Source: Actinomycetes bacterium
GTDB lineage: Bacteria > Actinomycetota > Thermoleophilia > Gaiellales > Gaiellaceae
Length of the DNA: 64,000 nt
Reading direction: 5' to 3'
Assembly: GCA_025358355.1 (NCBI GenBank)
Contig: JANYJX010000095.1
Coordinates: 1 to 64,000 of the forward strand
The position numbers and the translations under genes are program-made. Shown piece by piece: positions 28,227-36,340 of this stretch. The notes below the pieces were generated by a model that did no database searches, had not been told where the DNA came from, and worked only from the letters and a program-made list of their open reading frames with translations. Each line of letters opens with the position of its first letter. Positions within the stretch are counted from its first letter, which is position 1.

Positions 28227-28838
28227 TCAGCGGGCGTCGCGCCACATCGTGGTGACCGGAATGTCGCTCCCCGGCGGGTAGAACTCACCGATCGCTTCGA
28301 AGCCGTACCGCTGGTAGCGGTGGTTGTTGGCCGGGTTGCTCGACTCGAGGTAGGCGGGAAGATGTTCCCCGTCGATGCGCGCGAGTGACTCGGCGAGGAG
28401 TGCCATGCCGATCCCGCGGCCTGTGTGCGAGGGGTGCGTGCCGAGCAGGCTGAGGTAGTAGTGCGGCTCCTCATGGGGATGGGCCGCGTCGAAGCGGGCG
28501 AACAGCTCCAGCCCATCGGCTGCGCGTTCCCCGAGGAGTTCCTCGAGCAGCGGGCCGAGCCGTGCTTCGTCTTCTTCGGCGAGCTCTGTCCCGCCGGGCG
28601 GGATCCACACGGCCGCCGCCTCGCACCCTCCGGTCATCAGGACCCACGGGTAGCGAAGGGCGCCGCCGATCATGAACCGCCAGAACACGGCATACTGCTC
28701 TTGTCGGGTCAGCGGGTCGGGAAACCCCCAGCTCCAGGTCGGGTCGTCGTGGAAGGCGAGCGAGATGGTCTCGGTGACGGCAGCCAGGTCGGCCTGTGTC
28801 GCAGGCCGCACACTCAGGCTGTCGAGTCCCGCGGTCAC
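28227..28838 (-). CDS. GNAT family N-acetyltransferase
   Basis: A 203-residue acetyltransferase starting at GTG 28838. HYYLSLLGTHPSHTGRGIGMALLAESLARID is the acetyl-CoA-binding strand-loop-helix (RGIGMAL). AYLESSNPANNHRYQRYGFEAIGEFYPPGSD is the usual C-terminal part. The layout (FWRFMIGGALRYPWVLMTGG upstream) is like acetyltransferases near toxin-tolerance or puromycin-type enzymes, but no substrate can be named. It sits 9 bases after the M16 peptidase stop region on the same strand and may be the last gene of that transcript. Confidence 0.85.
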   Translation of the reverse strand: MTAGLDSLSVRPATQADLAAVTETISLAFHDDPTWSWGFPDPLTRQEQYAVFWRFMIGGALRYPWVLMTGGCEAAAVWIPPGGTELAEEDEARLGPLLEELLGERAADGLELFARFDAAHPHEEPHYYLSLLGTHPSHTGRGIGMALLAESLARIDGEHLPAYLESSNPANNHRYQRYGFEAIGEFYPPGSDIPVTTMWRDAR

Positions 28839-28847
28839 GGCGCCCGT

Positions 28848-30128
28848 CTAGGCGGCAATCAGCGGTTCGAAGCGCGACGCGTCGTCGAACGGGCCGACGA
28901 GCGCCAGCAACAGCTGGCTATCCCTGAACACGTCTTGCGCGACTCGCCGCACGTCGTCGGCGGTCACGGCATCGACCGCGGCGACGACCGCGTCCGGCTC
29001 CTCCGCTTTCCCGAGCAGGGTCTCGCGGCGCAGCCCGAACATGATCGTCGCGTGCGGGCTTTCGAGCTGGAGCGCGAAGCGGCCCTTCGTGAACGCCCGC
29101 GCCTTCTCGAGCTCCTCGGTCGGGATCGGCTCGGCTGCGATCTTGCGCAGCTCGTGGACGATCGTCTCGACCGCCTCGTCGATGCGCGTGATGTCGACGC
29201 CGGCTTGCGCGTAGACCGAGCCCGCATCGGTGTAGGGATGAGCAGTGCCGAAGCAGTAGTAGGCGAGGCCGCGCCGCTCGCGCACCTCGGTGAACAGGCG
29301 CGAGGACATCCCGCCGCCGAGCACCGTGGTGACCAGATCGAGCGCGTAGCGGTCGGGGTGATCCATCGGATAGCTGCGTGTCCCGATGATCAGATGCGCC
29401 TGATCGGACGCCTTCGTGTGCAGGCGCACAGGGCTCGCGCTCTCGACAATCGCGACCGGCGACGCGGTGCCAGTGGGCCGCGGCGCGATGTCGCCGAGCA
29501 GCCCCTCGAGCCGCTCGATCAAGCCGTCGCCGATCCGCCCGCCGACGCCGACGATCATCCGCTCCGGGCAGTACCAGTCGTCGATGTAGGACGTGAACGT
29601 GTCTCGTGTCGCGGCGCGCACCGTCTCCTTGCGCCCGATGATGTCCCAACCGAGCGGCTGGTCGCCGAAGAGGAGCGACTCGTAGACGCTGCCGATGTAG
29701 TCCCGCGGCGTATCGATGTACATGTTCATCTCCTCGATGATCACGCCCTTCTCACGCTCGATCTCCTCGGCCTCGAAGCGCGAGTTGCGGATCATGTCGA
29801 CGATCACATCGAGCGCGATGTCGCGGTGCTCGGAGGCGCTGCGGATGTAGTAGCCGGTCAGCTCCTTGCCGGTGAACGCGTTCATCTGGCCGCCGATGCC
29901 GTCGATCTCGCCGGCGATGTCGCGCGCGGTCGGGCGGCGCTTCGTGCCCTTGAGAAACATGTGCTCGGCGAAGTGCGCGATCCCGTTCGTCTCGGGCGTC
30001 TCGTAACGCGAGCCGGCGGCGAACATCAGGATGCAGGAGACCGATTGCGCCTGCGGCATCGGGGCGGTGAGGACGCGGATCCCGTTGCTCAGCGTGTGTC
30101 TCTCGAAGGCGCCCATCGTCCGCGGCAT
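28848..30128 (-). CDS. M16 family zinc peptidase (mitochondrial processing peptidase-like)
   Basis: A ~426-residue insulinase-type peptidase. NGIAHFAEHMFLKGT carries the inverted zinc motif HxxEH; the further glutamate lies in IEREKGVIIEEMNMYIDTP. The two homologous halves are present (RYALDLVTTVLGGGMSSRLFTEVRERRGLAY in the second). Close relatives in actinobacteria and firmicutes lie near the polyribonucleotide nucleotidyltransferase gene and cleave peptides in the cytoplasm. ATG 30128 is used; ATG 30116 (MGAFERHTLSNG) is an alternative. Its start is only 15 bases from the divergent SIS gene. Confidence 0.88.
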   Translation of the reverse strand: MPRTMGAFERHTLSNGIRVLTAPMPQAQSVSCILMFAAGSRYETPETNGIAHFAEHMFLKGTKRRPTARDIAGEIDGIGGQMNAFTGKELTGYYIRSASEHRDIALDVIVDMIRNSRFEAEEIEREKGVIIEEMNMYIDTPRDYIGSVYESLLFGDQPLGWDIIGRKETVRAATRDTFTSYIDDWYCPERMIVGVGGRIGDGLIERLEGLLGDIAPRPTGTASPVAIVESASPVRLHTKASDQAHLIIGTRSYPMDHPDRYALDLVTTVLGGGMSSRLFTEVRERRGLAYYCFGTAHPYTDAGSVYAQAGVDITRIDEAVETIVHELRKIAAEPIPTEELEKARAFTKGRFALQLESPHATIMFGLRRETLLGKAEEPDAVVAAVDAVTADDVRRVAQDVFRDSQLLLALVGPFDDASRFEPLIAA

Positions 30129-30143
30129 GGTATAGACGCACTC

Positions 30144-31007
30144 GTGCCTGGCGGTCTCACCTCTCTCGCGATCGCTGCGCAGCCTGCTTGGCTGGATGCG
30201 CTGAGGGTTTCCGAGCGAGTGCCTGCTGGGGCTCACGTGCTGTTCACCGGGTGCGGGACGTCGTTCCACGCTGCGCTTGCTTGCGGGCCGGCCGCGCACG
30301 CGTTGGATGTCGTGCTCGGGGATGCGCCGGCTGCCGATGTCTTGGTCGCGATCAGCCACGAGGGCGAGACAAAGCTGACGCTGGAGGCTGTGCAGGGCTT
30401 CGCGGGCGAGACGTGGACGATCACCGCGGCGCCCGATGCGCCGATCGCGCGGGCGTGCGATCACGTCGTCGTCGCGGCGCCCGAGATCGAGAAGAGCTAC
30501 TGCCACACCGTCAGCTACACGTGTGCTGTGGCTGCGGGGCGCGCGTTGCTGGGTGAGGATGTCTCGGACTTGGCGGAAGCGGTTGGGGCGGCTTTGGCGG
30601 CTCCCGCGTTGCCGGTCTCTGCGCACGATCGCTTCCTACTCGTGGGCGCGGGACGGGATTTGCCGACGGCTTTGGAGGCAACGCTGAAGCTGCGCGAAGG
30701 CGTGCACGTCGCGGCCGAAGCGCACCAGACCGAGCAGCTCCTCCACGGTCATCTCGCCGCGATCGACGACAGCGTGCGTGCGTTTGTCCTCGAGGGTGAA
30801 GGCCGCGCCGCGGAACGCGCGCATGATGCGGTCGCGGCGCTGCGCGAGCTCGGTTGCGACGTGACGCTCCTCCCGACGTCAGACCCGATCGTCGACATCG
30901 TCCAGTTCCAGCGGCTTACCGTCGATCTGGCCGAGGCCCGCGGCGTCGATCCGGACATGATCCGCTGGGACGAGGAGCCGTGGGATCGCGCGCGGAAGGC
31001 GACATGA
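30144..31007 (+). CDS. SIS (sugar isomerase) domain protein, GlmS C-terminal-like
   Basis: A 287-residue protein with two SIS domains. VLFTGCGTSFHAALACGPAAHAL and VLVAISHEGETKLTLEAVQGF form the sugar-phosphate pocket of the first; RFLLVGAGRDLPTALEATLKLREGVHVAAEA is the second, with the conserved KLxE-type helix. It lacks the glutaminase domain of GlmS, so it may be a deaminase/isomerase for amino sugars or a regulatory SIS protein. GTG 30144 is the first start codon in frame that keeps the N-terminal helix; the much longer 28425 ORF is antisense to the peptidase gene. It overlaps the next gene by 4 bases. Confidence 0.85.
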   Translation: MPGGLTSLAIAAQPAWLDALRVSERVPAGAHVLFTGCGTSFHAALACGPAAHALDVVLGDAPAADVLVAISHEGETKLTLEAVQGFAGETWTITAAPDAPIARACDHVVVAAPEIEKSYCHTVSYTCAVAAGRALLGEDVSDLAEAVGAALAAPALPVSAHDRFLLVGAGRDLPTALEATLKLREGVHVAAEAHQTEQLLHGHLAAIDDSVRAFVLEGEGRAAERAHDAVAALRELGCDVTLLPTSDPIVDIVQFQRLTVDLAEARGVDPDMIRWDEEPWDRARKAT

Positions 31008-31405
31008 CTCACGAGCAGGGCATGGCGATCGTGGGCTCGGTGCTCGAGGGCGCGTCAGGGCCTGTCTCGGTTTACGTCGTCGACGACCACGGCGAACTGG
31101 TCGCGGCGGCGTCGATGGACGGCGCGGCACCCGACACGCGCCTGAACGCCGAGCGCAAGGCCTACACCGCTGCCCGCAGCGACGCGACGACGACGCGGGA
31201 ACTCGCCGAGAAGGTGCGCGACGAGCCGGCGGAGCTTGCGAGCTTCGACCCACGCTTCATCTTCTTCCTCGGCGGGGTCGCGGCCTTTTCCGGTGAGCGG
31301 CGTGTGGGCGCGGTCGGCGTCAGCGGGCTTGCCGGCGACGAGGACGAGCGCCTGGCGATCCTCGGGCTGCGCGTCGCCGGGCTCGACCCTCCGGCAGGCG
31401 TCTGA
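31004..31405 (+). CDS. GlcG/HbpS-like (DUF336) protein
   Basis: A 133-residue protein of the GlcG/HbpS family. VVDDHGELVAAASMDGAAPDTRLNAERKAYTAA and FLGGVAAFSGERRVGAVGVSGLAGDEDERLA match its two characteristic blocks. HbpS in Streptomyces binds haem and affects redox signalling, and GlcG occurs in glycolate operons. Other members have no known role. It is translationally coupled to the SIS gene (ATGA). There is no signal peptide here. Confidence 0.8.
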   Translation: MTHEQGMAIVGSVLEGASGPVSVYVVDDHGELVAAASMDGAAPDTRLNAERKAYTAARSDATTTRELAEKVRDEPAELASFDPRFIFFLGGVAAFSGERRVGAVGVSGLAGDEDERLAILGLRVAGLDPPAGV

Positions 31406-31435
31406 CCCGGCGAACCGCCGGCTTGCGCGACGAGC

Positions 31436-31473
31436 AGAGAGGCCGTGCCGACGTACGTCAGCCAGGCCTCTCT
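31436..31473. terminator. Bidirectional hairpin between converging genes
   Basis: AGAGAGGCC (31436-31444) pairs perfectly with GGCCTCTCT (31465-31473) around a 20-base loop. It lies between the ends of the HbpS-like gene and the converging CHRD gene, so it can serve both. Confidence 0.6.
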
Positions 31474-31486
31474 GACGCTGCGTGGG

Positions 31487-31948
31487 TCAGGGCTTCGTCG
31501 GCGCCTTGCCGATCTGCCCGCGGATCTCGCCACCGGGGTTCTTCGCGGTGTGGACGTTCACGTAGTACTTGCCGGCCAGTAGGTCCTTCAGCTGATCGGC
31601 CGTGAGCGTCGCCGCGCCGGTCGACGGCGAGGTGCACGGGGTGCAGAGCGGAACGATGACCGGACCGGCCACCTTGCGGGCGCCGATGTGGATGTGTGCG
31701 GCGGTCGCTGTCCCGGAGAGATGCTTGAACGTGAGCTTCCACGTTAGCGCGGTCCCGTTGAGGGTCGCCGTGAAGCGCCCCGACGCGCCGCGCTTGGCCC
31801 CCTTCGCGATCGGCGTTTCTTGGCCGATGTTGAGGGCTGCCTTGAGCTTGTACGTGGTGCCAGATGGTTTCGCGCCGACCGCGATCGACGAGCCGACGAG
31901 AGTGGCGGCAATGACGACGAGAGTCAGCGGCACGAGTTTCGTACGCAT
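31487..31948 (-). CDS. Secreted CHRD domain protein
   Basis: A 153-residue protein with a signal peptide (MRTKLVPLTLVVIAATLVGSSIAVGA) and one CHRD domain: GRFTATLNGTALTWKLTFKHLSGTATAAHIHIG, then LTADQLKDLLAGKYYVNVHTAKNPGGEIRGQI. The HIHxG and NVHTxxNPxGEIRGQ motifs are diagnostic. These beta-sandwich domains occur in many secreted bacterial proteins, without a known biochemical role. A cysteine pair (CTPCTSP) might form a disulfide outside the cell. Strong GGAGGAAA-type SD lies before the ATG. Confidence 0.88.
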   Translation of the reverse strand: MRTKLVPLTLVVIAATLVGSSIAVGAKPSGTTYKLKAALNIGQETPIAKGAKRGASGRFTATLNGTALTWKLTFKHLSGTATAAHIHIGARKVAGPVIVPLCTPCTSPSTGAATLTADQLKDLLAGKYYVNVHTAKNPGGEIRGQIGKAPTKP

Positions 31949-32064
31949 GGTTTCCTCCTTCTTCGAGGCATCTGCCTCACCAAGGAAGATACCGCCGGCG
32001 CCGAAATCTCACGCTTTCGGCGGTAAGCGTTGGGTAAGGATTCCGGGGGGACTTTCGGGGTCGG

Positions 32065-32382
32065 TCAGCGTTCGCGCAACCGGTAGACGAAGCGCAGCGC
32101 CTGCCAGCTCTCGTCGATCGCGCACGACTTGTTGTCGACGAGTCCGTGCGCGAGGCCGATCTCCTGAACTGCTTCGAGCGTGAGGTCGCTGTCGATCTTC
32201 GCCGCCTTCTTTGTCCAGGCGATCCAGAGGCCGTCCGCCGGATCGAGCATCTCCTTCAGCGCGGGGAAGCGGCCCTCGAGATCGGCGCCCGAGGTCGTGA
32301 AGAAGGCCACGACCCCAGCCCCCGGCTTCGCGCCGAGCTTCTGCACCAGCGGCGTCGCCGAGTAATCCTTGTCAGCGGCCAT
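32065..32382 (-). CDS. DUF3052-like small protein
   Basis: A 105-residue cytoplasmic protein: KDYSATPLVQKLGAKPGAGVVAFF then DGLWIAWTKKAAKIDSDLTLEAVQEIGLAHGLVDNKSCAIDESWQALRFVYR. This pattern (ATPLxxKLG..., LWIxWxKK, LVDxKxCAIDxxWSGLRFVxR) is the DUF3052 family, common in actinobacteria and of unknown function. ATG 32382 overlaps the upstream epimerase gene by 11 bases, so they are in one operon. Confidence 0.85.
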   Translation of the reverse strand: MAADKDYSATPLVQKLGAKPGAGVVAFFTTSGADLEGRFPALKEMLDPADGLWIAWTKKAAKIDSDLTLEAVQEIGLAHGLVDNKSCAIDESWQALRFVYRLRER

Positions 32383-33316
32383 GCCAGGCGGCGAGCAGCG
32401 CAACCTCGCGCTCGGGCGCGAGCCCGACCCCGTCGACCGGTTCGGCCAGAGCGAGTGTGTCGCGCATGGTTTCCGCGACCGGGCGCGTCCGCAGGCCGGT
32501 TGCGACCGCACGCGAGACGTCGGTCCGGTGCATCCCCGCGAAGGCAGGATCGGAGATCCAGAGCGGCAGCTCCATCCACTCGCCTACTTCCTGCGAGATC
32601 AGGAACTCGTCCGTGACCCATGTGAGATCGGCCCCGACCAGGATGTCACCCCACGGTATGCCCTCGCTCGTCGCGTTGAACAGACCCGTCTGTCCCACTT
32701 CGAGGAGCCGCACGATCCACTCCGCGAGGTCGCGTACGTCGATGAACTGGGCGATCCGCTCGGGTGAGCCCGGCGCGAGCACGTCCCCGCCTCGGGCGAG
32801 CCGGTGCGGCCAGTAGGTGAAGCGCCCGGTCGGGTCGTGCGGACCGACGATCAGCCCCGGCCTGATGACCAGGGCTCTTTCGCCGTAAGTCCCCAGGACG
32901 ACGCTTTCGCAGAGCGCCTTGAACGGGCCGTAGCGCTCGAACTCGGCGCCGAACTCCTCCGCCGACTCGTCGTCGAGCGTGCCGACCGGACTGTCCTCGT
33001 CCACCGGACTGCTCATGTCGGCGTACGCCGACACGCTCGAGACGAAGCAGTATGTGCCGACGCATCCGGCGAGCGCCTCCGCCGACTGGCGGACGACGCG
33101 CGGGAAGTAACCAGAGGTGTCGACGACGGCGTCCCACTCCCGGCCGGCGAGCGCGTCGAGCCCGCCGTCTCGGTCTCCATGCAGCTGCTCGACGTCCGGG
33201 AACAGCCCTGCGTTGGTCTCGCCACGATTGAACAGGGTCAGCTCGTGGCTCGCAAGCGCGGCGTCCACGATCGCGCGACCGAGGAACTTCGTCCCGCCAA
33301 GGACCAGAATCTTCAC
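32372..33316 (-). CDS. NAD-dependent epimerase/dehydratase (extended SDR)
   Basis: A 314-residue Rossmann protein. VKILVLGGTKFLGRAIVDAAL has the nucleotide-binding GGTxFLG. VDTSGYFPRVVRQSAEAL, TYCFVSSVSAYADMSSP and YGPFKALCESVVLGTYG (Y-x3-K catalytic pair) follow. Such FLG-type proteins are related to plant CSP41-like and epimerase-like reductases acting on sugars or nucleotides. GTG 33316 overlaps the aminotransferase stop by 4 bases. The substrate is unknown. It forms an operon with the class V aminotransferase and OsmC genes. Confidence 0.85.
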   Translation of the reverse strand: MKILVLGGTKFLGRAIVDAALASHELTLFNRGETNAGLFPDVEQLHGDRDGGLDALAGREWDAVVDTSGYFPRVVRQSAEALAGCVGTYCFVSSVSAYADMSSPVDEDSPVGTLDDESAEEFGAEFERYGPFKALCESVVLGTYGERALVIRPGLIVGPHDPTGRFTYWPHRLARGGDVLAPGSPERIAQFIDVRDLAEWIVRLLEVGQTGLFNATSEGIPWGDILVGADLTWVTDEFLISQEVGEWMELPLWISDPAFAGMHRTDVSRAVATGLRTRPVAETMRDTLALAEPVDGVGLAPEREVALLAAWHGR

Positions 33317-34482
33317 AGCAGCTCGGCGACCCCGGCGTGCAGCCGGTCGACCTCCTCGGCCGTGTTGTAGTGCACCATCCCGGCGCGAACGGCACCCATC
33401 CACGGGTCGAGCCCGAGGCGCTTCATCGTCTCGACCGCGTAGTAGTTGCCCCACCAAACGGCCACGTCGCGCTCGGCCAAGTGGATCGCGACTTCCTCGG
33501 AGGTGCGGCCGGGGACGTTGAAGCAGAACGTCGGCACGCGCCCTTCCATCGTTGGCAGCCCGTAGAGATCAACACCTTCGGGAACTCCGGCGAGGAACCG
33601 CTCGCCGAGGGAATGCTCGTGCGCGACGATCGCATCCCAGCCGAGCGACTCGATGTAGTCGACGGCCGCGACGAACCCGGCGAGCAGCTCGTGCTGACAT
33701 GTCCCGTGCTCGAAGCGATGGCCGACTGGCTCGTCCGCGGCGGGGCGCACCTTGTACGCGCGCCAACTCTCGAGCAGCTCTTTTTTGCCGAAGCCGAGCC
33801 CCATGTGCGGGCCGAAGAACTTGTACGGCGAGCAGACGAGGACGTCGACATCCCACGCGGCGACATCGATTGGCCCATGCGGGCCGTAGTGGACGGCGTC
33901 GGCCCAGGCAAGCGCGCCGGCGCCATGCGCGAGCTCGACGATGCGGCGCACGTCCGGCGCAGTCCCGACCGAGTTCGCTGCGACCGGGAATGCGACGACG
34001 CGCGTCCGGTCGGTGAGCTGGCTCGCGAGATTGTCGTAGTCGAGCGAGAGATCGTCGTACACGTCGACATGACGGACGACGATGCCGAGATCGTGCGCGA
34101 GCTCGAGCCACGGCGAGACATTCGCGTCGTGGTCGAGCTTCGTCACGAGGATCTCGTCGCCGACTTTCAGCGTGCGCCCGAGCGCGCGCGTGAAGTTGAA
34201 GTTGACCGACGTCATGCTCGGCCCGAATGCGACCTCTTCGTCGGAGCAGCCGAGGAAGTCGCCGGCGCGCACGCGGGCGTGGTCAACGAGGTCGGTCGTG
34301 TTCCGCGATGTCTCGTACGGCGCGCCGACGTTCGCGTTGTCGTGGCGCATGTAGTCGGCGATCGCGTCGATCACCTCGTCCGGGCACTGCGTTCCACCGG
34401 GGCCGTCGAAGAAAGCCAGCGGGCGCTGCAACGCCGTGTACCGAGCGCGCACGGCCTCTACATCGAGCAACGTTGTTGCCAT
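33313..34482 (-). CDS. Cysteine desulfurase-like class V aminotransferase
   Basis: A 389-residue PLP enzyme. DGPGGTQCPDEVIDAIADYM, NTTDLVDHARVRAGDFLGC, LDHDANVSPWLELA, and the lysine segment DVLVCSPYKFFGPHMGLGFGK (Schiff-base K) are visible. The family is the VC1184-like subgroup of class V aminotransferases, resembling cysteine desulfurases (Csd/SufS) but with a distinct N-terminus. It lacks an obvious mobile catalytic cysteine loop of IscS/SufS type, so a true desulfurase role is doubtful. It is coupled with OsmC upstream and the epimerase downstream. Confidence 0.85.
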   Translation of the reverse strand: MATTLLDVEAVRARYTALQRPLAFFDGPGGTQCPDEVIDAIADYMRHDNANVGAPYETSRNTTDLVDHARVRAGDFLGCSDEEVAFGPSMTSVNFNFTRALGRTLKVGDEILVTKLDHDANVSPWLELAHDLGIVVRHVDVYDDLSLDYDNLASQLTDRTRVVAFPVAANSVGTAPDVRRIVELAHGAGALAWADAVHYGPHGPIDVAAWDVDVLVCSPYKFFGPHMGLGFGKKELLESWRAYKVRPAADEPVGHRFEHGTCQHELLAGFVAAVDYIESLGWDAIVAHEHSLGERFLAGVPEGVDLYGLPTMEGRVPTFCFNVPGRTSEEVAIHLAERDVAVWWGNYYAVETMKRLGLDPWMGAVRAGMVHYNTAEEVDRLHAGVAELL

Positions 34483-34898
34483 TACAGCTCCTCTCCGTCC
34501 ATCGTCCAGGTGTAGGTCGGCTTCGCGGTCAGCGATGCGCCGACGAAGCAGTCGTGCTGTGCTTTCTCGAGCAGGTCTCGGAGGGCGTTCGGCTCCGGCC
34601 GTGGCTCGACGGTCACGTCGATCGCGACGGCGATCTCGACGAACGCAAAACGGCCGTCCTCCTCGCGGCGGGTCACGGTTCCGTTTGTCGCAACTGAGGC
34701 CGTGGCCTCGACGCCTGCGCGCTTCGCGTGGAACTCGAGGCTCGTTAGCGTGCACTGCGAAAGGCCAGCGAGCACAAGATGTTCGGGCGTCCATCCCGTC
34801 TCGCGCACTAGCGCTGAGCCGCCGAGGTCGCTGCGAGCCGTCCATTCGCGGTCCGTCTCGACGCAGTACTCGAACACCCTCGCACGCGCCTCTGCCAT
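34482..34898 (-). CDS. OsmC/Ohr family protein
   Basis: A 138-residue OsmC-like peroxidase. VLAGLSQCTLTSLEFHAKRAGVE carries the first cysteine in the family's long helix and KAQHDCFVGASLTAK the second, the pair used to reduce organic peroxides. It also has the N-terminal RSDLGGSALVRETGWTPEHL typical of the family. Its ATG starts the operon that also includes the aminotransferase and the epimerase, which suggests a stress-linked setting. Confidence 0.85.
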   Translation of the reverse strand: MAEARARVFEYCVETDREWTARSDLGGSALVRETGWTPEHLVLAGLSQCTLTSLEFHAKRAGVEATASVATNGTVTRREEDGRFAFVEIAVAIDVTVEPRPEPNALRDLLEKAQHDCFVGASLTAKPTYTWTMDGEEL

Positions 34899-34945
34899 GT
34901 CAGGAGACTAGACGTGCCGTCCGTACCGGCGCCTACCGTACCGTC

Positions 34946-35134
34946 ATGCAACGCCTGCGGCCGTTGGATGAGACGGAGTGCTATTTGCGCTGCTACGGCT
35001 GGCGGGGCAGTGAAGGCTCCGTGAAGGTGCTCCCGGTAGACGACGCGCCGCGCGAAGCACCGGGCGTGAAGGCCGAGCGGATCCGTCTCGCGCTCGAGTC
35101 GATGCTCGACGCCCGCGAGCCCGAAGCCGCCTGA
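34946..35134 (+). CDS. Small hypothetical protein
   Basis: A 62-residue protein, MQRLRPLDETECYLRCYGWR and then SVKVLPVDDAPREAPGVKAERIRLALESML. It includes two cysteines in ECYLRCYG and a C-terminal helix. The ORF is GC-rich like its neighbours and starts at an ATG 47 bases from the divergent OsmC gene. I do not recognise the family, but short proteins of this form occur next to DNA glycosylase genes in actinobacteria (inference). It ends 20 bases before the next gene. Confidence 0.55.
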   Translation: MQRLRPLDETECYLRCYGWRGSEGSVKVLPVDDAPREAPGVKAERIRLALESMLDAREPEAA

Positions 35135-35154
35135 ACGCAAGCGCCGTCCCAGAT

Positions 35155-36093
35155 GTGCTCGGCGCGGGGCTTCGCTGTGTCTTCTGCGGGATCAACCCCG
35201 GGCGATTCTCCGACGCGGCCGCGGCGCACTTCGCGAACCCGCGGAACGATTTCTGGCGGCTGCTTCATGCAGCCGGGTTCACGCCGCGGCTCTACGACCC
35301 GAGCGAGCAGTTCGAGCTGCTGGAGCTTGGCTTAGGCGTGACGAACGCTGCTTCTCGGACGACGGCCGGGTCGAGCGATCTACGCCGTGCAGATTTCGTG
35401 GGCAGCGCCGAGCGGCTGGAGCGGGTCGCGGAAGAGCTACGGCCGGGGTGGATTGGCTTCGTCGGGAAGGAGGCGTATCGCGGCGCGTTCGGCGGTCGGT
35501 CTGTGCACGGTGTGCAGGAGCGGGCTCTCGGCGGGACGCGGCTGTTCGTGCTGCCGTCGACATCGCCCGCGAATGCGGCAGTGCCGTGGGCTGAGCGGCT
35601 GCGCTGGTTCCAGGAACTCGCGGGCCGCTCGACCGGTCTGCCGCTGCGGGATGCGGTGCGCGCGGTCGTCCTCGACTCCGCGGGCCGGACGCTGTTGTTG
35701 CGGTTCGTCGAGCCGGACGGTGTGGAGTTCTGGGCGTCGCCTGGCGGTGGTCTCGAGCTGGGCGAGACGGATGCCGACGCACTCCGACGCGAGCTGGCTG
35801 AGGAGTGCGGGCTTCGGTCGGCCCAGATCGGTCCGTTGGTGTGGATGCGCGAGCACTGGTTCGCGGGGATGCCCGGGTGGGGCGGGCAGCGCGAGCGGCA
35901 CTACGTCGTTCGTACGCCGTCGTTCGTCCCGGCGCCGGAAGTTGATCTCGCGGCCGAGAACGTGCACGAGGTGCGCTGGTTCTCTCTCGACGAGCTAGCC
36001 GTTGTCGAGACGACGCCGCGAGGTCTCGAGTCCCTGCTGCGGGCGGTCCTCGAGCATGGTCCGCCGGCCGAGCCGTTCGACGCTGGGGTCTAG
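35155..36093 (+). CDS. Fusion of mismatch-specific uracil-DNA glycosylase (MUG/TDG) and Nudix hydrolase
   Basis: A 312-residue two-domain protein. Residues ~1-160 match MUG-type glycosylase: GLRCVFCGINPGRFSDAAAAHF, NDFWRLLHAAGF, and VLPSTSPANAAVPW. These are the catalytic GINPG and the LPS-TSPANA motifs that remove uracil or thymine from G mismatches. Residues ~165-305 are a Nudix domain with the box GGGLELGETDADALRRELAEECGL, which hydrolyses nucleotide derivatives (pool cleaning, for example). Both sites look intact. Fusion would join base excision to nucleotide sanitation. GTG 35155 was used; the N-terminus could begin earlier since in-frame upstream LNASAVPDVLGAG looks natural but lacks ATG/GTG/TTG. 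Confidence 0.88.
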   Translation: MLGAGLRCVFCGINPGRFSDAAAAHFANPRNDFWRLLHAAGFTPRLYDPSEQFELLELGLGVTNAASRTTAGSSDLRRADFVGSAERLERVAEELRPGWIGFVGKEAYRGAFGGRSVHGVQERALGGTRLFVLPSTSPANAAVPWAERLRWFQELAGRSTGLPLRDAVRAVVLDSAGRTLLLRFVEPDGVEFWASPGGGLELGETDADALRRELAEECGLRSAQIGPLVWMREHWFAGMPGWGGQRERHYVVRTPSFVPAPEVDLAAENVHEVRWFSLDELAVVETTPRGLESLLRAVLEHGPPAEPFDAGV

Positions 36094-36104
36094 TCTCGGA
36101 AGGT

Positions 36105-36296
36105 CGTGTCCGCTCGGGCGCGTTCGGTGGGAGACGTGTCCTTCGCTGCCCAGTCCTTGCTCTGACCCCGGACGTGGCCAATGCGAACATCTCGGGCGGG
36201 GCGATCGACGCGCCCGCTCGGTTATCTCGGCGGCTCGTGTCCGCTGTCGCCCGTAGCGACCGTGTCCGCCGCGACCAATGTCCTTGCTCTGACCCC
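36105..36296. repeat. Short repeats in the gap between the glycosylase-Nudix gene and nadE
   Basis: The 247-base gap contains an identical 17-mer GTCCTTGCTCTGACCCC at 36153-36169 and again at 36280-36296. A 14-mer CGTGTCCGCTCGGG (36105-36118) occurs again on the minus strand at 57717-57730, next to a GGGTCAGACCC palindrome. These look like members of a dispersed, REP-like repeat family. No gene is visible in the gap. Confidence 0.6.
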
Positions 36297-36340
36297 TGCC
36301 ATGGCCCGACGGGACTGGTCCCACGAGGACAGGCGATGGT

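Noticed and set aside
28425-31007. An 860-residue plus-strand ORF
   Set aside because: Only the last 287 residues (from GTG 30144) are a real SIS protein; the rest is antisense to the M16 peptidase and GNAT genes.
33313-34845. 510-residue version of the class V aminotransferase
   Set aside because: The first ~120 residues overlap the OsmC gene in another frame and are unlike the family; ATG 34482 fits the MATTLLDVEAVRARY start.
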